Shown here in pieces: positions 44,452-53,060 of a stretch of 64,000 nt of DNA; position 1 is the stretch's first letter; each line of letters starts with the position of its first letter. The stretch comes from Micavibrio sp. UBA2638 (GTDB taxonomy: Bacteria; Pseudomonadota; Alphaproteobacteria; Micavibrionales; Micavibrionaceae), in assembly GCA_002359735.1 (NCBI GenBank), contig DENS01000018.1:77858-141857 (forward strand), in the 5' to 3' direction. The position numbers and the translations under genes are program-made. The notes under the pieces are model-generated. The model was not told where the DNA came from. It worked only from the letters and a program-made list of their open reading frames with translations, and ran no database searches.

Positions 44452-45636
44452 ATGAAAATCCTGCATCTGGCCTCAAACGATAAATTTATCAACCATGCGT
44501 ATCAGAGTTTTGAAAGCGTGTATCCGAACGCCAATACTGTCCTGATTTTCGAATATGAGGTGCTAAAATCGCAATATACACCGCACCCCGATTTTACGAT
44601 TATAGGTTATAAGGATATACTCAATCCCTCTTTCATAAAGGGATTAGAGCAATATGATCTAGTGATATTGCACTCCATCTATCCGCAATTTGTATCCATT
44701 GTAAACCGCGCGGCAAAAAGCGTGAAATTCGTCTGGATCGGCTGGGGCTTTGATTATTACCGCTTTATTTATAAGGATGAGCGGGATTTATATCTGCCTC
44801 AAACGCTTGAACTATTTGAACGTACACGGCAAAAACAAAGCCTGCCGCGCCGGATTTTGCAAATCCTGAAACAGCCCTATAAAAAACTTTTAAAAATGGA
44901 TGAGGGGAGCCGCATCAAGGCGATTGAAAAATGCGCCGCCTTTTCACCCGTGCTGGAAGATGATTATGAATTGGTCAAGCAGGCCGGTATGATCCAGAAC
45001 CTGCCGCCCTTTATTGATTGGAATTACGGCAATCTTGAGCAGCATTGGGTGAAGGGCTTTATAGGTCAGCGCTGTGACGGTGATCACATCCTGATCGGCA
45101 ATAGCAGCGATATTGAAAATAATCATCTGGACGCCTTGGAAAGCCTTGCCAAAGCTGGAAAGGGCGACGGGCAAAACGTGATCGTACCTTTGAGTTACGG
45201 CGATGGGCGCGCCACCAATGACGTATTGAAAAAAGGCGAAGCCCTGTTCGGTGATGACTTTCGCGCCTTGCAGAATTTCATGCCAATCGAAGATTACATC
45301 GCCATCATTAAATCCTGCGGCTTTGTTATTATGAACCATAAGCGCCAGCAGGGTATCGGCACGATTGTTCTCATGCTGTACCTGGGCGCAAAAGTATTTT
45401 TGCAGGAAGACTGCCCTAGCTATCATTTCTTCAAACGCGGCGGTGCGGAAATTTTCACAGTTCAAGAGCTAGAAAGAAGTCCTGATCTTTTAAAATTACG
45501 TTTATCTGAAAAAGACATTCAAAATAATATCACCATGTTAGAAAAATTTTGGTCAAAACGCGCCATCGATGATAAAACCCGCGCCCTGGTCGAAACCGTT
45601 ACCGGCATTAAAAATAAAGAGGAGAAAGCCGCATGA
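44452..45636 (+). CDS. WecF-like (GT56) amino-sugar transferase
   Basis: A 394-residue protein opening M-K-I-L-H-L-A-S-N-D-K-F-I, with W-I-G-W-G-F-D-Y-Y, G-N-S-S-D-I-E-N-N-H and M-N-H-K-R-Q-Q-G-I-G. These are hallmarks of TDP-Fuc4NAc:lipid II transferases (WecF/RffT). Here it probably transfers the N-formylated 4-amino-4,6-dideoxy sugar made by the preceding enzymes onto a lipid-linked oligosaccharide. It starts 1 bp after vioF and overlaps the methyltransferase gene by 4 bp. Confidence 0.82.
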   Translation: MKILHLASNDKFINHAYQSFESVYPNANTVLIFEYEVLKSQYTPHPDFTIIGYKDILNPSFIKGLEQYDLVILHSIYPQFVSIVNRAAKSVKFVWIGWGFDYYRFIYKDERDLYLPQTLELFERTRQKQSLPRRILQILKQPYKKLLKMDEGSRIKAIEKCAAFSPVLEDDYELVKQAGMIQNLPPFIDWNYGNLEQHWVKGFIGQRCDGDHILIGNSSDIENNHLDALESLAKAGKGDGQNVIVPLSYGDGRATNDVLKKGEALFGDDFRALQNFMPIEDYIAIIKSCGFVIMNHKRQQGIGTIVLMLYLGAKVFLQEDCPSYHFFKRGGAEIFTVQELERSPDLLKLRLSEKDIQNNITMLEKFWSKRAIDDKTRALVETVTGIKNKEEKAA

Positions 45637-46325
45637 AGGCCTCAGATGGACATTCCAATAAGAAGCTGCACAACTGGTTAATTTATCGTTTTCGTGATAA
45701 GTTCCTAAGCAAATATGCGCCGCTTTACAAAGGCGATCTCTATGATTTTGGCTGTGGAGAAGCGCCTTTTAAGCCGTTTTTTGAGCAATATTGCAAGCAG
45801 TATGTGGGCGTCGATTGGGCGGGCAGCTTTCATGATACTAAAGCCGATATCGCCGCTGATCTTAACAAACCCATTCCTATCGAGGACAATCAGGCTGATA
45901 CGATTATTTCGATTTCTGTGTTGGAGCATTTGTGCGAACCGCAAAATATGCTCAATGAAGCGCACCGCATTTTAAAGCCGGGCGGAGCGATCATCCTGCA
46001 AGCGCCGTGGCAATGGATGGTGCATGAAGCGCCGTATGATTTCTTCCGCTATAGCCCGTATGGATTAGAGCATATGTTCAAAAAGGCAGGCTTTAGCGAT
46101 ATTCAGATAGAGGCCGAGTGCGGCTTTTGGGCGACATGGTTTTTAAAAATATGCTATTTTCTGCGCCGTTTTGTGCGTGGGCCAAAGCCGCTCAGAATTT
46201 TGATGACCGTAATTTTAACCCCGTTCTGGTTCCTGTTTCAGATATTGGGTCTCGCGCTGGATAAAATCGACAATAACCCCGCCCTGGAGGCCTGCGGCTA
46301 TTATGTCGTGGCGAAGAAAGCGTGA
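45633..46325 (+). CDS. Class I SAM-dependent methyltransferase
   Basis: A 230-residue protein with SAM motif Y-D-F-G-C-G-E-A-P-F, the acidic ribose-binding V-G-V-D-W-A, and S-V-L-E-H-L-C-E-P then L-K-P-G-G-A-I-I-L-Q-A-P. A C-terminal hydrophobic segment (L-R-I-L-M-T-V-I-L-T-P-F-W-F-L-F) suggests membrane contact. It overlaps both neighbours by 4 bp. The acceptor is probably a sugar of the lipid-linked repeat unit; not provable here. Confidence 0.85.
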   Translation: MKASDGHSNKKLHNWLIYRFRDKFLSKYAPLYKGDLYDFGCGEAPFKPFFEQYCKQYVGVDWAGSFHDTKADIAADLNKPIPIEDNQADTIISISVLEHLCEPQNMLNEAHRILKPGGAIILQAPWQWMVHEAPYDFFRYSPYGLEHMFKKAGFSDIQIEAECGFWATWFLKICYFLRRFVRGPKPLRILMTVILTPFWFLFQILGLALDKIDNNPALEACGYYVVAKKA

Positions 46326-47773
46326 GTGGGCACACCCTAAAAGCGCAAACCTTAGGCGGAGTCAAATGGACAACCGTCTCCAGCGTGATTGTTACGCTGT
46401 GCCAGCTCGCAACGCTGGTTATTCTGGCCCGTTTTTTGGCGCCCGAGGATTTCGGCTTAATGGCGATTTTGATGGTGGTTGTCGGGTTTTGCCAGGTCTT
46501 CATGGATGCAGGGATCAGCTTTGCGATTATCCAAAGGAAAGAAATTTCCCATACACAGCTTTCCAGCCTGTATTGGTTGAATATCGTGGCGGGGATCATG
46601 CTCTGCGGCGCTGTTTATCTACTCGCCCCTTTTATTGCCGCCTTTTATGAGCGCTCGGATATGACGGGCATGATCCGGCTGTTATCGCTTGTTTTTATTA
46701 TTATTTCCATCGGTAACCAGTACCGGATTTTATGCCAGAAGGAACTGCAATTTTCGCGCATGGCAATGGCAGAAACTGCCGCCGCGTTTGGCTCGCTGAT
46801 TGTGGCGGTGTTATCGGCCATAGCCGGATATGGCGTCTTCGCCTTGATCTTCGGGATGATGACTCAGGCAAGCCTGTCCAGCTTCATCTTTTTATTTATC
46901 GGTCTGAAATACCATCACCGCCCCGCGCTCATTTATAAGCATAGTGAGCTCAAAGGCTTCTTCAGCTTCGGGCTATACCAGATGGGTGACCGCGCGATGA
47001 ATTACCTGAACACCCACGCCGATAATTTATTGATTGGGAAGTTTTTGGGCATGGAGGCTTTGGGATTTTATAATCTGGCGTGGCAACTCTGCGTGTTTCC
47101 GGTGCTCCGTATCAACCCGATTTTGAACAAGGTCGCCTTTCCTGTCTTTTCAAAATTACAGGATGATGAAGAAAAGCGCGCACTCTATTATGCGAATTTC
47201 ATGCGCGTGGCGGGGCTGATTATAATTCCGCTTATGGTCTTTTTATTCTTCTTTGCAACGCCGATTGTAAATATTGTTTACGGGCAGGGGTGGGAAGTCA
47301 CGGCATCGCTGGCCGCTATTTTGGCCGCAGTCGGCATTATTAAGGCTATTGGCGCACCGGGCGGGGCATTATTCCTCTCCTTGGGGCGCGCCGATATTGG
47401 TTTTTGGTGGAACGGTGTCTGGCTCATCGGTATCGCCGGAACGGTACTAACAACCCTGCTTATTGCGCCATCGATTGAAAATGTAGCTTATGCCGTGCTG
47501 GGCATTACGCTTGCCTTTGCGCTTATCTGGCACCTCATGATTGTGCGCATTACCAAAACGCCGTACCGCGCGCTGCTCAAACATCTCTTGCGTGGCTTTG
47601 CCGTGAGTGTTCTGATTGGCTGCGCGGCCTTGGCTATAACAAAAATTCTTGGCCTTGAAAACGAAATCGCGATACTCGCGCTTGGCGGGGTGATTTGCGC
47701 CGCCCTTTATCTGCCTTATCTCTTCTTTTTTGAGAGGGATTTGATAGACTCATACCGTAAACAAGAGGTTTAA
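46322..47773 (+). CDS. Lipopolysaccharide/O-antigen flippase (Wzx-type, MOP family)
   Basis: A 483-residue protein with about fourteen hydrophobic helices. It starts with the WzxC-like G-G-V-K-W-T-T-V-S-S and shows R-F-L-A-P-E-D-F-G-L-M-A, Q-R-K-E-I-S-H-T-Q and N-L-L-I-G-K-F-L-G-M-E-A-L-G-F-Y-N-L. It would move lipid-linked repeat units to the periplasmic face. Coupled to the methyltransferase by a 4-bp overlap; the asparagine-synthase-like gene follows after 5 bp. Confidence 0.92.
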   Translation: MSGHTLKAQTLGGVKWTTVSSVIVTLCQLATLVILARFLAPEDFGLMAILMVVVGFCQVFMDAGISFAIIQRKEISHTQLSSLYWLNIVAGIMLCGAVYLLAPFIAAFYERSDMTGMIRLLSLVFIIISIGNQYRILCQKELQFSRMAMAETAAAFGSLIVAVLSAIAGYGVFALIFGMMTQASLSSFIFLFIGLKYHHRPALIYKHSELKGFFSFGLYQMGDRAMNYLNTHADNLLIGKFLGMEALGFYNLAWQLCVFPVLRINPILNKVAFPVFSKLQDDEEKRALYYANFMRVAGLIIIPLMVFLFFFATPIVNIVYGQGWEVTASLAAILAAVGIIKAIGAPGGALFLSLGRADIGFWWNGVWLIGIAGTVLTTLLIAPSIENVAYAVLGITLAFALIWHLMIVRITKTPYRALLKHLLRGFAVSVLIGCAALAITKILGLENEIAILALGGVICAALYLPYLFFFERDLIDSYRKQEV

Positions 47774-47778
47774 ATCCC

Positions 47779-49524
47779 ATGGGCCCGTTCGGATATATCA
47801 AACGCGAAAAGAGCGATAAGCAGATTAGTGCCATGATGCGCGAAATGGCGTATCTTGATCATTTTGTCAAAGATGAGGTCTATCGTGATGATTTTATAGA
47901 GGCTTCGCGCGTGCATATTCCGGCCATGGCTCCCCAAACCTCTCCTGCCAAATCGGGTGATGTTGTTCTCTGGATTGAGGGCGAGATTTATAATCTGGAT
48001 GATTGCGCAAAATGCCTAGGGCAAGCATGTGCGAATTTTGAAGAGCTATTAATCAGTGCCTATAAAGCCGGAAAGCTGGATCAAGCCCTTGCTCTGGTTG
48101 ATGGGTATTACTGCGCCGTTCTTTATGACGCCAAAGAAAAACATATCAAACTTATCACGGATCGCTACGGCATGCGCGTGCTGTATTACTACGCGAAAGG
48201 CAATGATTTTGCATGGGCGGGGGATGTAAAGGGTCTATTGTCTTTGGATTTTGTAGACAAAACCATTGATGAAACCACCGCGCCTTGTTTTCTGGATCTT
48301 GGGTTTCTTTTGGAAGATCACACTTGGTTTGCGAATGTGAAGTTGCTGGAACCCTCTACCATATTGTCGCTTGATATCGAAACAAAACGTATTAGTAAAA
48401 GTAATTATTGGCGTTGGTCTGATATAAAGCAACAGCAGGTGTCTTTTTATGATGCGGTAGAATGCGTATCGGAACTTATGGTGCAGGCTGTTTTAAAACG
48501 TTTCACCCCTGAAGAAAGTATCGGTTTTCCCTTAAGTGGGGGGTTGGATTCACGCCTGCTTCTGGCTGCGGTGCATAAACATCATTTGGACTATAAAGGC
48601 CACGCCTACACCTTCGGACGCGAAGGGGCGGAAGATGTTCTGATCGCGCAGTGCGTGGCCGAACGCGCCGGATGGGAGCACCAGCTTTATGAACTTACGG
48701 GCGATAACTGGTTCGAACCGCGCAAAGACAAGACCTGGATCGTGGACGGTATGCTCAGCATGATGCATATGCATGGTACCGAATTTCTACCGCAAATGGC
48801 CGGGCGCATCGATACGATGATGAACGGATATGCGGGTGACGTGGTGATAGGCGGCGGTTATACCACCCAAGATAACGCCGATAAACGCATTACTGCCGAG
48901 CTGGCCGTGCCATTTTACGGCCGTCATGTGGAATTGGCGAATTTGAATAATCCGTTTTACGACATCCCGCATTTCGAGCCGCATATTTACATGAACCGCG
49001 TGCGGCGCTTTACCAATGTCGGATCGGTAAATATTTTACCTTACTTGAATATCCGCAAGCCCTTCTTTGATAATAATCTGATGGAATTTATGTTTTCCAT
49101 TACCGATCAATATAAATACCAGAACAGGCTTTATGCTGCCGCGCTGTTGCGCGCCGTACCCGAATTCTACAAAGATATTCCTTGGCAGAAGACGGGCCGC
49201 ATGATTGGTAATCCGAAAGATATGACCAAGCTGGCAAAGAACATTCGCCGCGTAAAAGGCGCGCTGTCTCGGTGGGGTTTTCTGGGTAAAAAGACAGAAT
49301 ATACCGACTATAACAATTGGCTGCGCGTGCCAGAGATTGCCGGGCAATTATCTGATCTTCTCGATCCGAAGACTGCAATTTACCGGGATCTGGTTGAGCG
49401 TGATTTACGCGCGGAATTTTTGAAGCCGCAACTGAACAATAAATATAAAAACAATGCTGACCGCATCCTCCGGGCCGCGACGATGGAATATTATTTAAAG
49501 CGTGCTCTGTATGGGGGCTTCTAA
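47779..49524 (+). CDS. Asparagine-synthase-like protein with inactive glutaminase domain
   Basis: A 581-residue protein. The N-terminal half has the Ntn/glutaminase-2 fold pattern (I-E-G-E-I-Y-N, D-R-Y-G-M-R-V-L-Y-Y), but the N-terminus is M-G-P-F-G, with no cysteine at position 2, so it cannot cleave glutamine. The C-terminal half carries the ATP pyrophosphatase loop L-S-G-G-L-D-S-R near residue 250. Such proteins occur in polysaccharide loci and are thought to amidate sugars or other acids. It ends 4 bp inside the convergent methyltransferase gene. Confidence 0.87.
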   Translation: MGPFGYIKREKSDKQISAMMREMAYLDHFVKDEVYRDDFIEASRVHIPAMAPQTSPAKSGDVVLWIEGEIYNLDDCAKCLGQACANFEELLISAYKAGKLDQALALVDGYYCAVLYDAKEKHIKLITDRYGMRVLYYYAKGNDFAWAGDVKGLLSLDFVDKTIDETTAPCFLDLGFLLEDHTWFANVKLLEPSTILSLDIETKRISKSNYWRWSDIKQQQVSFYDAVECVSELMVQAVLKRFTPEESIGFPLSGGLDSRLLLAAVHKHHLDYKGHAYTFGREGAEDVLIAQCVAERAGWEHQLYELTGDNWFEPRKDKTWIVDGMLSMMHMHGTEFLPQMAGRIDTMMNGYAGDVVIGGGYTTQDNADKRITAELAVPFYGRHVELANLNNPFYDIPHFEPHIYMNRVRRFTNVGSVNILPYLNIRKPFFDNNLMEFMFSITDQYKYQNRLYAAALLRAVPEFYKDIPWQKTGRMIGNPKDMTKLAKNIRRVKGALSRWGFLGKKTEYTDYNNWLRVPEIAGQLSDLLDPKTAIYRDLVERDLRAEFLKPQLNNKYKNNADRILRAATMEYYLKRALYGGF

Positions 49525-50249
49525 TCCTGCTTATCAGGCTTTGCGACGAAGAGAATAGATGGTGCGAAGGCTGCCGGGACCCAATCGAACGGTGATTTGT
49601 GGGTTTTGACGATCTTTAGATTATGGCGGATGGTTTGCGCCAGCCAGCGCCAGTCAAAGCCCTTATGCTTCACCCCGTGGCGCGGCAATTTATCGAGCTG
49701 GTAAAGCCCCGCCCAGAACGTTTCGCGCCAACTGTATTCTTTGTGACGAATATAACGCATCACAAAAGAGCCGATATTTTTAATCCAGAGGGCAGGCCCA
49801 ATCTCTACAGGGACGGACGCGATAAAGAGCTTTAAGGATTTTACCTGACCGATACGCTCGACAATGCGGACAACGGCATGTTCAGGGATATGCTCCATGG
49901 ATTCAAGCGCCACGACAATGTCGGGGTTGCATTCCTCAATCAGCCCTTCGGCGGTGGCATCGTTATGGATGATCGTGACATTGGGGTTGTCTTTGTAAAT
50001 TTCCTGCCCCTTGGGCGCGAGTTCATCATGCAGATCAATCCCGTAATAGCGGATGTTGTGCGTTTCTTTTAAAACCTCATATAATCCACCTTGACCACAA
50101 CCAACATCGACCAGCACAATCTGCCGGTCACCAATTTCCTTTTGCAACCGGTCAAGGTAATGGCGCACTATACGAAAACGGAAGCTGTGCAGGTAGCGGG
50201 TTATAGAATTAAAATTATTCTCGAGTATAAAGGCTTTGGATGTTATCAT
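49521..50249 (-). CDS. Class I SAM-dependent methyltransferase
   Basis: A 242-residue protein with SAM motif V-L-V-D-V-G-C-G-Q-G-G-L-Y, the acidic residue in Y-Y-G-I-D-L-H-D, and A-L-E-S-M-E-H-I-P-E. It differs clearly from the methyltransferase at 45633. It is the second minus-strand gene of the polysaccharide locus and is divergent from the polymerase gene. Acceptor unknown. Confidence 0.85.
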   Translation of the reverse strand: MITSKAFILENNFNSITRYLHSFRFRIVRHYLDRLQKEIGDRQIVLVDVGCGQGGLYEVLKETHNIRYYGIDLHDELAPKGQEIYKDNPNVTIIHNDATAEGLIEECNPDIVVALESMEHIPEHAVVRIVERIGQVKSLKLFIASVPVEIGPALWIKNIGSFVMRYIRHKEYSWRETFWAGLYQLDKLPRHGVKHKGFDWRWLAQTIRHNLKIVKTHKSPFDWVPAAFAPSILFVAKPDKQD

Positions 50250-50338
50250 GAGATGTCTTGTGGTTTGTAAATCTATAATAACCTAGCAAATTTACAGCCT
50301 CTTTAATAATAAAATTTACAGCGTAACAGGAAACTTTA

Positions 50339-51589
50339 ATGGGTGTTGTTCGGTATCAGAACATTTCACAGACGAAACCGGATTTTATCGTTAAATTCGG
50401 TCTGTTTATCTTGTTTGCCTATTTGACGACATCTTATTTTTATATATTTCGAACAGGTTTGCCGCAAATCAGTGATTTCATTATGGCTTTCGGTATGCTG
50501 TTTGTTTTTGGTTATTTTTTCATTATCGGGCGACTGGGGTTTACTCAGGTTCATGTCTGGGCGCTCGCCTTTGCGGCCTGGACTTTTGTAATCAACATTA
50601 TTCACTATGTGGTCTATCCGGACATACAGTTTTTCCTGAGCAGTTTATATTACCTTTATAATGTCGGGATTTTTATCATGATCTCGCTTTTATTTCGTGA
50701 GGCACCGAACGCGACATTGAAAACGATATTTGTCGCAACAGCCATTGCCCTGGTTGTAGAGATTGTTATCTGTCATTTTTATCCCAATTACGAAAACGGG
50801 CGCGTACAGGGCACATTCCACAATCCTAATCAGCTAGGATTCTGGGCGCTGTTTTCCGCCTGTATTATGATTTTGCTACGAAGCTATAGTAAATTTCGTT
50901 GGTATGATCTGGCCATATTCTTCGGTTTTGCTTTTTTGCAATCACTGGCCATTTCAAAAGCCGGGTTGATTGCCTTTGGCATTCTGGCGATTTCTTTGCC
51001 ATTTATGCGGGCCATGCCCAATAGTTATAGAATTATGTTTTTTATGACGGCGCTTGTTATTGGTATATTTTCCATTAACCATATGGCAGACCTAAGCCGT
51101 TTGGCAACGCAAGTGGAAAATATCAATAATGTGGTTAGCCGCCTTGATAATATAGGCAGAGAGGCTGATGATACACTGCAATGGCGCGGTTATTACAGAA
51201 TTCTGGAATATCCGGCCCATGCAATCGTGGGGGCGGGCGAAGGGGCTTATGAAAGATTTGAAGATACTCCGCAGCCGGTCGAAATTCATTCTTCCATTAT
51301 CAATGTTATATTTTCTTATGGGCTTATGGGGATGGCCATTTTTGGCACCCTTATGTATATGATTGTGAAATTTGCGCCGAAACATTTTATGGTCATCCTG
51401 TTTGTTATGATGCTGAATGGGTTGACCCATCAAAATATGCGCTTTTCGCATTTTTGGATTGTTTTTGGCGTGGCGTATGGGATGCGATATTGCTCATCGC
51501 AATATAAAGAACGCAAATCTTCCGAAATGATGCCGCTTATCTATGCGGACGGCAGAAATACTATTCCTTCCACTGGAAAAATGTCATAA
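50339..51589 (+). CDS. O-antigen polymerase/ligase-family protein (Wzy-type)
   Basis: A 416-residue protein with ten or more transmembrane helices. One long periplasmic loop holds the family motif region R-G-Y-Y-R-I-L-E-Y-P and G-A-G-E-G-A-Y, and H-S-S-I-I-N-V-I-F-S follows. This is the Wzy_C (O-antigen ligase) pattern. AGGAAA precedes the ATG. With the flippase and transferases it supplies a Wzx/Wzy-type assembly route. Polymerase and ligase cannot be separated on sequence alone. Confidence 0.87.
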   Translation: MGVVRYQNISQTKPDFIVKFGLFILFAYLTTSYFYIFRTGLPQISDFIMAFGMLFVFGYFFIIGRLGFTQVHVWALAFAAWTFVINIIHYVVYPDIQFFLSSLYYLYNVGIFIMISLLFREAPNATLKTIFVATAIALVVEIVICHFYPNYENGRVQGTFHNPNQLGFWALFSACIMILLRSYSKFRWYDLAIFFGFAFLQSLAISKAGLIAFGILAISLPFMRAMPNSYRIMFFMTALVIGIFSINHMADLSRLATQVENINNVVSRLDNIGREADDTLQWRGYYRILEYPAHAIVGAGEGAYERFEDTPQPVEIHSSIINVIFSYGLMGMAIFGTLMYMIVKFAPKHFMVILFVMMLNGLTHQNMRFSHFWIVFGVAYGMRYCSSQYKERKSSEMMPLIYADGRNTIPSTGKMS

Positions 51590-51635
51590 ACTGGTAACGT
51601 GCAGCAATTGCACTGCCTCTACTTATATAATAATC

Positions 51636-52943
51636 ATGTTTCAATATTGTCGCCAGCTCTGTTTCATTACTGTTTTAGGTCTTTCTTTCGGGGGAGGCGG
51701 ACAGATAGCATGGGCGCAAGTGCAGGAAAACAAGCCCCCTTTTGTTGATCATAATAGCCGTGTTCCGCAGGACCTGCAATCAAAGCCGCTATCGTATAAA
51801 GGCTTCAAATACTTGCCTCAATTAACGTTAACCGGAAAATATGACAGCAACATCTTTATATCGTCACAAGATGAGATAGGTGATTATTCTTTGGCAACAA
51901 CACCTGAAATCACAATAGCCAAAGAATATGGTAGATTTGCGTCAAGTTTGAATTTAAAGACAAATATTGAACGCTTTGCCTCGGAAAGCTCTGAAAATAA
52001 GAACACATATTCCGCTGAGTTTGAGAGCGATTTTTATGCCAATAGTCGGTGGACAATACCTTTTAATGCCGCATATTACGATAGTGTTCTGGACCGCTCC
52101 AGCCCGATTGGAAATCTGTCGACCAGTGAAAAGCCACTAGAGTTTTCGTCATGGAATGCCAATACCGGTATTATAAGAAAGTTCAACCGTTTGTCTTTGA
52201 GCTTGATAGGGAGTTATTCAGAAATCACATATAAAGACGGTATATCGGTGCAAAACGGTACACCTGTCGTTTTAAGTGATAATGATCGTTCAACGATGGG
52301 TCTTAACCTTGGTTTGGTCTATGAATTGCCCAGGGAAGGAAGCTCCGATGGTGTGCCGGAGCATTACTTATTCGCGAATGTAATCGGCGGACGTCAGGAT
52401 TTTAAGAGGCTGAGTTACAGCAATGGAGCGTTTAGCGGTGTTGATAAGAGCCGGGACACACTTTCCGTTCTGGTCGGTTTTAAAACCGGTTATAAAGGTA
52501 TTTTGAACGCCCAGCTTGGCGCAGGTATTTTAAATCAGTATTTCGAAGATCCAACACTTGATGATACCAGCACATACGATTTACTGGCGAATATTGATTT
52601 TGCTCTAACAAAGAAAGCCACATTGAACTTTCTGGCCGGGCGGGATATTTCACAGGACAATGATATTGTCCAGGGCATTGTCTTGACAGACTATAATCTG
52701 GGTTTGGACTACGAAATAAAACACAATCTTTATTCATCTTTGTCTCTTGGCTATACAACCAGTGAGTTTGATACGATTGATCGGGAAGATGAAGATTATT
52801 CCGCTGGTTTGGAGTTGTATTACGTCCTCAATCCAAAATTCTCGGCCAAAGCCAGCGCTTCCCATGTTTTCAGAGACAGTACCCAAGACTTGCGTGATTA
52901 TAAGCGCAATATTTTTATGCTTAGCCTTACGGGACGCTTGTAA
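51636..52943 (+). CDS. Outer-membrane beta-barrel protein of polysaccharide locus (BBP2-like)
   Basis: About 435 residues. The signal peptide ends I-A-W-A before Q-V-Q-E. Alternating amphipathic strands fill the rest (L-T-L-T-G-K-Y-D-S-N-I-F, S-L-I-G-S-Y-S-E-I), and the protein ends L-S-L-T-G-R-L. The pattern L-T-G-K-Y-D-S-N-I-F is typical of beta-barrel porins linked to exopolysaccharide export. The frame is open to 51543, but ATG 51636 gives the signal peptide and avoids overlap with the polymerase. It may be the export or scaffold barrel. Confidence 0.8.
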   Translation: MFQYCRQLCFITVLGLSFGGGGQIAWAQVQENKPPFVDHNSRVPQDLQSKPLSYKGFKYLPQLTLTGKYDSNIFISSQDEIGDYSLATTPEITIAKEYGRFASSLNLKTNIERFASESSENKNTYSAEFESDFYANSRWTIPFNAAYYDSVLDRSSPIGNLSTSEKPLEFSSWNANTGIIRKFNRLSLSLIGSYSEITYKDGISVQNGTPVVLSDNDRSTMGLNLGLVYELPREGSSDGVPEHYLFANVIGGRQDFKRLSYSNGAFSGVDKSRDTLSVLVGFKTGYKGILNAQLGAGILNQYFEDPTLDDTSTYDLLANIDFALTKKATLNFLAGRDISQDNDIVQGIVLTDYNLGLDYEIKHNLYSSLSLGYTTSEFDTIDREDEDYSAGLELYYVLNPKFSAKASASHVFRDSTQDLRDYKRNIFMLSLTGRL

Positions 52944-52967
52944 TCCCGTCTAATCGTAAAAATAGAT

Positions 52968-52990
52968 AAAATACTGTCTAAATTTAAATA
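52968..52990 (+). promoter_or_regulatory. Shared AT-rich element upstream of RTX gene 1
   Basis: AAAATACTGTCTAAATTTAA begins 93 bp before the start codon of the first RTX gene. It matches the element before RTX gene 2 in 17 of 21 positions and a related one before RTX gene 3. Function inferred only from recurrence. Confidence 0.4.
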
Positions 52991-53060
52991 TATATCAAGA
53001 TAAACCCGCTAGAATTGAATTTGGTGACGGCACTTAAATACGTTTTATAGGGGTTTGCGA

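Noticed and set aside
53014..53040. GGCAC at the RTX gene 1 upstream region as a sigma-54 promoter
   Set aside because: The -12 GC element is absent at the required spacing.
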